Source: Nostoc sp. NIES-4103 (GTDB lineage: Bacteria; Cyanobacteriota; Cyanobacteriia; Cyanobacteriales; Nostocaceae). Taken from it: 11,501 nucleotides of DNA. The notes under the pieces are model-generated. The model worked only from the letters and a program-made list of their open reading frames with translations, was not told the DNA's origin and made no database searches. Positions within the stretch are counted from its first letter, which is position 1, and each line of letters begins with the position of its first letter. A program made the translations under genes and the position numbers. Shown here in pieces: positions 6,126 to 11,501 of this stretch. The stretch spans positions 4,595,002 through 4,606,502 of the forward strand of contig NZ_AP018288.1 of NCBI RefSeq assembly GCF_002368335.1, read 5' to 3'.

Positions 6126-7097
6126 ATGGATATTTTTGTCTTTTCTCCTCAAGAACTACCATTAGTACTAGGAACGCTCATAACAGTAGCAGCTAAACCA
6201 GAAGCACTTACACAACCTGAAAAGTTGTTTTTACAAATAGTCAACCAGCTACATCAAAGCAATGTTGTAATTGATAACTTATTCCCTATCACCCCAACCC
6301 AAGTAGCTGAAGTTATCACTCAGCTGCACCAACGCAAACGCCTGTTACAGATGGCAATGGTGATGGCGATGGTAGATAGTGAGATTACACCTACTCAGCA
6401 GAAGAAATTGCGATCGCTTGCGGATGCGCTTTGTATCAATGAGCAAGGTTTACGAATGCTACACAAAGCGGTAAACGAATACAAGCTGTTGGCACACATG
6501 GATATGAGGCGGCGGTTGATGGGCAAATTGATGAGTGGTACTGATCAACAAGAGGGTATTCTTGGTATCAAAAAATTGCTAGCTCCTTTTTTAAATCAGG
6601 GTGAAGATTCAGAGATAGCATGGAAGTATCGTCAATTAGGACTACTACCAGAGGGAACTTTGGGACGTGTCTTTTGGGAACACTGCACCCAACGCCACTT
6701 TAGCTTCCCTGGTGAAGCTGGCGGCATTCCCGAACGCATGATTTTTCATGATTTTGGTCATATTCTGTCAGGCTACAATACTGATCCACAGGGAGAGATA
6801 CAGCAAGCAGCGTTTCAAGCTGGTTTCATTGGCGACGATGGCTTTGTATTTCTGCTGTTTGTCATCTTGCATTTTCATTGGGGAACTCAAATCACTCCCA
6901 TTGCAGATGCCGATATGGCACTGTTTGACATTCCATTAATTATGCAAGCCTTAGAAAGAGGAGTAGCCTGCAAAGTAGACCTTTCAGATGATTGGAACTT
7001 CTGGGAAGTGGTCGATGTACCAGTTCAAGAGTTACGCGATCGCTACGGTATCCTACCCTTGTGTTTACCGACAATAAAGGAAGCTTCTCATGTCTGA
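6126..7097 (+). CDS. TerB-like / Coq4-like fusion protein
   Basis: This 323-residue protein has two parts. Residues about 1-130 are helical and resemble TerB/tellurite-resistance-like domains (MAMVMAMVDSEITPTQQKKL and the following SLADALCIN). Residues about 165-315 resemble Coq4: LPEGTLGRVFWEH, then H208-D-F-G-H212 with E224, an exact HDxxHx11E metal motif. In ubiquinone-making organisms Coq4 is needed for coenzyme Q synthesis, and recent work assigns it a role in removing and oxidising the C1 carbon of the ring. A Nostoc Coq4 relative (Alr8543) was crystallised with geranylgeranyl monophosphate, so the fold can bind isoprenoids. Cyanobacteria lack ubiquinone, so the substrate here is unknown. 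AGGAG at 6115-6119 supports the ATG. The end overlaps the next gene by 8 nt. It is first in a probable four-gene operon. Confidence 0.85.
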   Translation: MDIFVFSPQELPLVLGTLITVAAKPEALTQPEKLFLQIVNQLHQSNVVIDNLFPITPTQVAEVITQLHQRKRLLQMAMVMAMVDSEITPTQQKKLRSLADALCINEQGLRMLHKAVNEYKLLAHMDMRRRLMGKLMSGTDQQEGILGIKKLLAPFLNQGEDSEIAWKYRQLGLLPEGTLGRVFWEHCTQRHFSFPGEAGGIPERMIFHDFGHILSGYNTDPQGEIQQAAFQAGFIGDDGFVFLLFVILHFHWGTQITPIADADMALFDIPLIMQALERGVACKVDLSDDWNFWEVVDVPVQELRDRYGILPLCLPTIKEASHV

Positions 7098-7515
7098 TTT
7101 TGGTTTTACCCACGTTGCACTTGAAGTCAGCGACATCGATCAAAGCATCTCGTTTTATGCGAAGTATGCTGAGATGAAAGTTGTACATCGTCGCACAGAT
7201 CCTACAACTCAAGTAGATGTTGCTTGGATTAGTGATTTAACTCGACCATTCGTGATTGTACTAATTCAAGTGGCTAAAGTACAAGGCAAACTCTTACCTA
7301 TATCCCATCTTGGTGTCGCTTGTAAAACTCGTGAGGAAGTTGATCGTCTTTGCCATGAGGCGCAATCAGAGGGTGTGCTGCTAGAAGGGCCAAATGACTG
7401 GGGTCATCCTGTTGGTTACTGGGCTTTTATCCAAGATCCTGATGGTCATACCCTGGAAGTTTCTTACGGTCAGGAAATCAATTTTACCGTCGCACAAGCC
7501 AGCCAGCAAGCTTAA
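7090..7515 (+). CDS. VOC-fold (glyoxalase/extradiol dioxygenase-like) protein
   Basis: This 141-residue protein shows the two paired beta-alpha-beta modules of the vicinal oxygen chelate superfamily: FTHVALEVSDIDQSISFY at the start and ISHLGVACKTREEVDRL in the second half, ending IQDPDGHTLEVSYG. H8, H73 and E123 sit where the metal ligands normally lie, a 2-His-1-carboxylate set; the fourth glyoxalase I glutamate is not obvious (Q60 or nearby). That pattern fits an oxygenase, isomerase or epimerase as well as glyoxalase, so the reaction is not assigned. The ATG overlaps the end of the TerB/Coq4 gene by 8 nt, and AAGGAAG lies just upstream, so translation is probably coupled. Its place between two Coq4-like genes suggests work on the same substrate. 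Confidence 0.88.
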   Translation: MSDFGFTHVALEVSDIDQSISFYAKYAEMKVVHRRTDPTTQVDVAWISDLTRPFVIVLIQVAKVQGKLLPISHLGVACKTREEVDRLCHEAQSEGVLLEGPNDWGHPVGYWAFIQDPDGHTLEVSYGQEINFTVAQASQQA

Positions 7516-7535
7516 GTTAGTGGATTGCCGCTAAC
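7516..7535 (+). other. Small intercistronic hairpin
   Basis: GTTAGTGG (7516-7523) pairs with CCGCTAAC (7528-7535), one G-T pair and a 4-nt loop, right after the VOC stop codon. There is no T-run; it could be an RNA processing or stability element within the operon. Confidence 0.45.
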
Positions 7536-7553
7536 TATAGAAGAGGTCTATTT

Positions 7554-8174
7554 ATGCTACTCAAACTGAAAAAACTCTACAAAGTAATTCAGACATACAA
7601 AAACTCACAAAAGGTCGGAGATTTTGCCATTCTCAAAGCTGATGCCTTGGGTGCAAAGGTAGATCCACTAGTAGCGGCAAAACTACAACAAGTAGTGGGA
7701 TATTATCCCAAAATTGATTTAGAACAATTGAGCCATTATCCTCAAGGCACATTTGGGCGGGAATATGCCGACCACATGCAAAAAAATCATCTGCAACCGC
7801 TGAATATTAGTCCTGAATCAGAGGATATTGCTAAAGGAAATGTATTTGCTTTGCGGTACATTGTTACCCATGATATTTTTCATGTTTTACTTGGCTTTGA
7901 TACTAGCTACGCCGGAGAAATCGGTGTCCTTGCCTTTGCTGCTGAGCAAAATTACAGCAATTCACTAAAAATTAGTCTTTGGTTTGCCAAAGTAATTTAT
8001 CCCATCCTAGCCCCGCAACAATTTAAAGCGATTTTCGCCAACTTAAAAAAAGGTAAAGAGCTAGCTCAAAAGGCTGATTTTTTATTAGGATATCGCTTTG
8101 AAGAACACTGGCAAGAACCAATTCAAACAGTGAGGAAACGCTTGGGAATACTACAATTTCCAACTAATTTATGA
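7554..8174 (+). CDS. Coq4-like protein
   Basis: This 206-residue protein is a stand-alone Coq4-family member. YPQGTFGREYADHM (about 62-75) is the usual entry motif and H106-D-I-F-H110 with E122 gives an exact HDxxHx11E metal motif, followed by GVLAFAAEQ. It lacks the N-terminal TerB-like part of the first gene and differs strongly in the surrounding sequence, so the two are not recent duplicates; a functional pair or heteromer is plausible. Family members act at membranes on prenylated substrates. An AGAGG at 7542-7546 supports the ATG. It follows the VOC gene by 38 nt and precedes the P450 by 71 nt. NCBI-style annotation would probably call it a Coq4 family protein; the reaction is unknown. 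Confidence 0.88.
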   Translation: MLLKLKKLYKVIQTYKNSQKVGDFAILKADALGAKVDPLVAAKLQQVVGYYPKIDLEQLSHYPQGTFGREYADHMQKNHLQPLNISPESEDIAKGNVFALRYIVTHDIFHVLLGFDTSYAGEIGVLAFAAEQNYSNSLKISLWFAKVIYPILAPQQFKAIFANLKKGKELAQKADFLLGYRFEEHWQEPIQTVRKRLGILQFPTNL

Positions 8175-8181
8175 GCCATGT

Positions 8182-8207
8182 TCAGCAAATTATATAGAAA
8201 TTGCTGA
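8182..8207 (+). other. Intercistronic hairpin before the P450
   Basis: TCAGCAA (8182-8188) pairs with TTGCTGA (8201-8207) around a 12-nt AT-rich loop. No T-run follows. It sits in the 71-nt gap between the Coq4-like gene and the P450 and might lower or separate expression of the P450. Confidence 0.4.
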
Positions 8208-8245
8208 GGGATAATTCTCTACTATTAATATTAGGAGAATGAGTA

Positions 8246-9628
8246 ATGATTACGTTCCCAGAAAATTCTTCAAATCATACCCATTTTAACCTGCCAAATG
8301 GCTCCCATGCACCCAAATTGATCCAAACTTTGAGGGGCATTTGGCGACCAATAGAGGCATTAGAAAACGCCCGTGAACGCTATGGAGACATATTTATGTC
8401 TCACTTTAGTACCTTACCTCGTCAAATAATTATTAGTAGTCCCCAAGCCATTCAGGAAATTTTCACGGCTGATTCCAAGTTGTTTGATTCTGGTTCAGGG
8501 AACCGACTAATCGAACCTTTTGTAGGGCCAAATTCAGTCATCGTGCTAGATGGCGATCGCCACATGCAACAGCGTAAACTTTTGATGCCGCCCTTTCATG
8601 GCGAACGGATGCGGGCTTACAGTCAAACCATCTGTGAAATTACAGAAGAAGTTACTAATCAGTGGACTATTGGGAAAGAATTTATCGCCCGTCCCCAGAT
8701 GCAAAATATTTCTCTACAAGTGATTTTGAAAACTGTTTTTGGTTTAAAACAAGGAGAACGTTACCAACAAATCAGGCAAGTGTTAACTGCCATGTTGGAT
8801 AGTTTTAATTCTCCTTGGAAATCCAGTCTACTTTTTTTCAATTTCCTACAACAAGATTTAGGGGCTTGGAGTCCTTGGGGAAATTTTATACGCCAAAGAC
8901 AGCAGCTTGATGAACTAGTTTATCAAGAAATTCATGAACGTCGCATTAAAGCTGAATTGGAAGGTGAAGATATCCTCAGCTTGTTAATGTCATCTCGTGA
9001 TGAACAAGGTCAACCAATGACTGATGTTGAGTTGCGCGATGAGTTAATGACTATGCTATTTGCTGGGCATGAAACTACAGCGATCGCGCTTGCTTGGGCT
9101 TTATATTGGATTCACTATATACCAGAAGTCCGCGAAAAACTTTTGCAAGAACTCAACTCTATTGATATCAAGAATGCGAACCCCACAACAATTGCTCAAC
9201 TACCTTATTTGAATGCTGTCTGTTCAGAAACTTTACGCATTTATCCAGTTGCTTTCTTTAGTTTGCCGAGGATTCTGCGAGATGATATGCAATTTTTCGG
9301 CTACGATTTACCAAAAGGAACGTACTTATCTGTTTGCATCTATTTGACACACCATCGTCCCGATATCTATCCAGAACCTAATCAGTTTAGACCAGAACGC
9401 TTTTTAGAACGTCAATTCTCTCCATATGAATTTTTACCTTTTGGAGGTGGAAATCGTCGCTGTATTGGTATGGCCTTTGCTATGTTTGAAATGAAGTTGG
9501 TTTTAGCGACTATTTTATCGCGCTACTCGCTACAACTTTTAGAGTCTCGTCCCCTTTTACCTGTTCGTCGTGGTTTGGTATTTGCACCAGCCGGTGGTGT
9601 ACATTTAGCGGTGAAAGAGCAATATTAA
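8246..9628 (+). CDS. Cytochrome P450, CYP110-like
   Basis: This 460-residue haem-thiolate monooxygenase is complete. Motifs in order: proline-rich start (LPNGSHAPKLIQTL), C-helix region DRHMQQRKLLMPPFHGERM with H106 in place of the usual Trp, I-helix AGHETT (273-278), ExxR E328-R331, PERF (383-386) and the haem loop FGGGNRRCIG with C406 as ligand. The overall sequence is most like cyanobacterial CYP110, whose known members oxidise fatty acids or terpenes; subfamily assignment is from memory. No membrane anchor is seen, so it should be soluble and need a separate ferredoxin and reductase, none of which is in the window. AGGAG at 8233-8237 lies 8 nt before the ATG. It is the last gene of the Coq4 cluster, and its stop codon lies inside a palindromic repeat. 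No terpene synthase is adjacent. Confidence 0.95.
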   Translation: MITFPENSSNHTHFNLPNGSHAPKLIQTLRGIWRPIEALENARERYGDIFMSHFSTLPRQIIISSPQAIQEIFTADSKLFDSGSGNRLIEPFVGPNSVIVLDGDRHMQQRKLLMPPFHGERMRAYSQTICEITEEVTNQWTIGKEFIARPQMQNISLQVILKTVFGLKQGERYQQIRQVLTAMLDSFNSPWKSSLLFFNFLQQDLGAWSPWGNFIRQRQQLDELVYQEIHERRIKAELEGEDILSLLMSSRDEQGQPMTDVELRDELMTMLFAGHETTAIALAWALYWIHYIPEVREKLLQELNSIDIKNANPTTIAQLPYLNAVCSETLRIYPVAFFSLPRILRDDMQFFGYDLPKGTYLSVCIYLTHHRPDIYPEPNQFRPERFLERQFSPYEFLPFGGGNRRCIGMAFAMFEMKLVLATILSRYSLQLLESRPLLPVRRGLVFAPAGGVHLAVKEQY

Positions 9629-9678
9629 CGTGAATTCGACAGATTTAAAAAACCCCTCTCCAAACCTCTCCCCTGAAA

Positions 9679-9727
9679 GGAGGAGCCACTGCGTTGCGGG
9701 GGTTCCCCCCGTTGTAGCAAGTGGCGT
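9679..9727. repeat. Dispersed hairpin repeat, short copy
   Basis: GCCACT and AGTGGC bound an imperfect hairpin with a G5-6/C6 core (GCGGGGGTTCCCCCC). Its ends match the reverse complement of 4501-4605. This appears to be a common Nostoc-type intergenic repeat. Confidence 0.6.
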
Positions 9728-9776
9728 CAGAGGCTTTAAAAGCTTAATTTTTCGATCTTTACCGAGGATGTTAAAG

Positions 9777-9799
9777 CCCCTCTCCGCGTCGGAGAGGGG
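9777..9799. repeat. Perfect 9-bp hairpin
   Basis: CCCCTCTCC (9777-9785), loop GCGTC, GGAGAGGGG (9791-9799). It is part of the palindromic element; no T-run follows, so termination is not claimed. Confidence 0.65.
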
Positions 9800-9853
9800 T
9801 TGGGGAGAGGTTCATCGAACTCACGTAATATTAATTCGTAATTCATAATATTC

Positions 9854-9898
9854 AAAAAATCTTTGCAACATATGATTAATGTGTTGCAAAGATTTTTT
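9854..9898. terminator. Bidirectional intrinsic terminator
   Basis: AAAAAATCTTTGCAACA (9854-9870) and TGTTGCAAAGATTTTTT (9882-9898) form a perfect 17-bp stem around an 11-nt loop. A-run and T-run flanks make it work on both strands. It separates the P450 cluster from the convergent RTX gene. An outer inverted repeat, AATTCGTAAT (9833-9842) with ATTACGAATT (9900-9909), encloses it. Confidence 0.88.
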
Positions 9899-9920
9899 TA
9901 TTACGAATTACAAATTGGTA

Positions 9921-11501
9921 TTAAACCGTTACAAAATTGGCTGTGCTGAGAGTTCCCGTTAAGCCTGTAACTTCAATAATGGCATCGTTAGTTGCATTAA
10001 ACCCAGCTGTTGCATCGTTAATAGCGACAAAAGTGCGGCTACCAAAGGTAAATTGAGCAGCAAAGTTAGCATCGAAGTTAGCAGTGGTTAGTTTGGCACT
10101 AATTCCAGTAGCATCGAGGGTTTCAACTGTTCCAGCACTGGTAAAACCTGACCGTGCAGTACTGACAACGAACAAATCGTTACCAGCCGTCGCATTAAAA
10201 TCGGTAATAGCATCAAAGTTAGCTAAAAGTGAATCTGTTAGGTTTTGATAAACAAATCTGTCAACGCCTGTGCCACCTGTAATAACGTCCTGACCACCTG
10301 CACCTGTGAGGATATCGTTTCCTGCTCCGCCATTTAAGGTGTTGTTGCCACTATTGCCGATAATGGCATTATTGCCACTATTGCCTGTGCCGTTGATGTT
10401 GCCACTACCAGTTAAGGTAAGATTTTCAATATTGGCAAAAGCAGCCAGGCTAAAGGTAACGCTAGATTGGATGGTATCTGTTCCTTGACCAGCCTGTTCA
10501 GTAATGGTATCGGTAGTACTATCAACAATATAGATGTCATTGCCCGACCCACCGATTAAGGTATCGTTGCCTGCTCCTCCATTGAGGGTATCGCTGCCTG
10601 CACCACCGTTGAGTTGATTATTGCCGCTGTTACCAATTAAAACATTACTTCCAGCAGTACCAGTACCATTGATGTTGAGTGTACCAGTCAGCGTCAGGTT
10701 TTCGGTGTTGGCGACATTATTTAGATCAAAGGCAAAGTTGGCTTGAATAGTATCTGTCCCGGAATTAGCAGCTTCGGTAATGGTATCGTTGCTGTCAATG
10801 ACATAAGTGTCGTTGCCAAGACCACCGATTAAAGTATCGCTTCCAGCACCGCCAGTAATACTGTCATTGCCATCACCTGTGCTGATGCTATCATTGCCAG
10901 CACCACCACTAACCGTATCATTACCACTACCTGTGGTTATGGTGTCATTGGCTGCTGTGCCAGTAATGCGGAAACGTTCGATGTTAGAGAAGTTAATTCG
11001 GTCGTAGTCGCTGTAGCTACCAGTGTAGTAGGCTCGGTAATAACCGTCAAATCCTCCAAAACCGTTGCTGGAAATCGAAGTGGTGATACCAGCATTGGGT
11101 GATGTGCCGGTGTAGCTGTTGCTGGAGTAATCAACTATTAATAAGTCGTTTCCGCTTCCTCCATCTATGGTGTCTATTCCTAACCCTGCATTAATGGTGT
11201 CATTGCCACTGCCTGTGTTGATAGTACCGTTGTTGAAACGCTGGTTAAAGCTAATGACATCATTGCCACTACCTGTGGTCAAATTCTGAAAGCGTTCAAT
11301 ATTGGAGATTGTGCCAACGCCTGTTAAGTTAATGGCTGTAGTTCCTGTCTCGTTGAAGCTTAAGGCTGTGGTGGCGGCACTCAAATCAGCATTGACGAGG
11401 ATATCTGTACCTGTTCCCCCATCAATGACGTTGACACCTAAGCCTGGATCTATCACATCGTCGCCAGCACCGCCAGTAATGCTGTCATTGCCATCACCTG
11501 T
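9921..11501 (-). CDS. RTX calcium-binding beta-roll protein, C-terminal part (partial)
   Basis: The reading frame is open to the right edge, so the N-terminus is missing; about 526 residues are seen. Many GGxGxDxxx nonapeptides (GGAGNDTLIGGSGNDIYIVD, GGAGNDSISTGDGNDSI) should bind calcium and fold as beta-rolls. A module of about 90 residues occurs twice, each with an ENLTLTG segment followed by IGNSGNNxLN and GGAGxD repeats; a NIERF segment also recurs. The last about 100 residues (FTFGSRTFVAINDATAGFN, then IEVTGLTGTL) match what I know as the cyanobacterial C-terminal 'bluetail' domain of putative surface proteins. RTX proteins are usually exported by type I secretion, so this is likely secreted or cell-surface. 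The only apparent start inside the window is a GTG at 11454-11456 in the middle of a repeat, not a real start. The gene converges on the P450. Confidence 0.92.
   Translation of the reverse strand, partial: TGDGNDSITGGAGDDVIDPGLGVNVIDGGTGTDILVNADLSAATTALSFNETGTTAINLTGVGTISNIERFQNLTTGSGNDVISFNQRFNNGTINTGSGNDTINAGLGIDTIDGGSGNDLLIVDYSSNSYTGTSPNAGITTSISSNGFGGFDGYYRAYYTGSYSDYDRINFSNIERFRITGTAANDTITTGSGNDTVSGGAGNDSISTGDGNDSITGGAGSDTLIGGLGNDTYVIDSNDTITEAANSGTDTIQANFAFDLNNVANTENLTLTGTLNINGTGTAGSNVLIGNSGNNQLNGGAGSDTLNGGAGNDTLIGGSGNDIYIVDSTTDTITEQAGQGTDTIQSSVTFSLAAFANIENLTLTGSGNINGTGNSGNNAIIGNSGNNTLNGGAGNDILTGAGGQDVITGGTGVDRFVYQNLTDSLLANFDAITDFNATAGNDLFVVSTARSGFTSAGTVETLDATGISAKLTTANFDANFAAQFTFGSRTFVAINDATAGFNATNDAIIEVTGLTGTLSTANFVTV

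Larger units (their letters stand above)
9621..9832. mobile_element. MITE-like nested palindrome overlapping the P450 stop
   Basis: AATATTAACGTGAATTCGA (9621-9639) and TCGAACTCACGTAATATT (9815-9832) are inverted repeats differing by one gap and one base. Inside are CCCCTCTCC-type arms near 9652-9673 and 9791-9810 that can also pair, and a shorter repeat at 9679-9727. The left end contains the P450 stop codon (9626-9628). I see no gene inside; it resembles common Nostocales intergenic repeats. Confidence 0.5.

Noticed and set aside
5811..6152. Minus-strand open frame of 113 codons with (LEALRLK)n heptads, like a coiled coil
   Set aside because: It is produced by the 21-bp tandem array, starts only at TTG without an RBS and overlaps the start of the TerB/Coq4 gene. 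Kept only as a note in the repeat finding.
5777..6196. Plus-strand open frame with ASASKPQ repeats
   Set aside because: Starts at TTG inside a hairpin, no RBS, and runs out of frame into the real gene at 6126; open only because the repeat is 21 bp.
6126..9628. Ubiquinone biosynthesis operon
   Set aside because: Only Coq4-like proteins are present; no prenyltransferase, methyltransferase or Ubi hydroxylase, and cyanobacteria use plastoquinone.
9630..9848. 72-codon open frame after the P450
   Set aside because: Made entirely of the palindromic repeat element; no RBS and no protein-like pattern.
11454..11456. GTG start codon for a 511-residue RTX protein
   Set aside because: The frame stays open with RTX repeat sequence to the window edge, so this is an internal valine and the gene is cut by the window.

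Overview
The window looks like chromosome from a filamentous, probably heterocyst-forming cyanobacterium (Nostoc/Anabaena/Calothrix type). Evidence: ten copies of the cyanobacterial HIP1 octamer GCGATCGC in 11.5 kb, a cyanobacterial-type NdhK, a CYP110-like P450, an HTH/NB-ARC/WD40 STAND protein, an RTX protein with a cyanobacterial-type C-terminal domain, and many heptamer-based tandem repeats and hairpin repeats of the kind common in Nostocales. Species cannot be named from the sequence alone.

Layout. (1) 21-3884, minus: a 1287-residue STAND protein (HTH, NB-ARC ATPase, 14 WD40 repeats) whose interdomain linkers are made of in-frame short tandem repeats. (2) 3885-4870: a divergent intergenic region, a small 65-residue gene (4180-4377), a MITE-like element (4393-4666), two copies of a 40-bp promoter-like block (4058-4097 and 4679-4718), and a long palindrome. 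(3) 4871-5560, plus: an NdhK paralogue standing alone, without ndhC or ndhJ beside it. (4) 5561-6125: a gene-poor stretch with several hairpins, a possible gene remnant, and a perfectly phased array of ten 21-bp repeats. (5) 6126-9628, plus: a compact four-gene cluster of TerB-like/Coq4-like fusion, VOC-fold metalloprotein, second Coq4-like protein and CYP110-like cytochrome P450. (6) 9629-9920: a MITE-like palindromic element and a strong bidirectional terminator. (7) 9921 to the right edge, minus: the C-terminal part of a large RTX (calcium-binding beta-roll) surface or secreted protein, cut by the window.

The most interesting unit is the four-gene cluster. The first two genes overlap by 8 nt and the next gaps are 38 and 71 nt, which suggests one transcript. 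Both Coq4-like proteins keep the HDxxHx11E metal motif exactly. Cyanobacteria make plastoquinone and not ubiquinone, so a Coq4 pair with a VOC protein and a P450 suggests an oxidative pathway on an isoprenoid, quinone-like or lipid substrate. The substrate is not visible from sequence. A second notable point is that the small 65-residue gene and the lone ndhK share nearly identical promoter-like blocks, with identical -35/-10 spacing, 621 bp apart.
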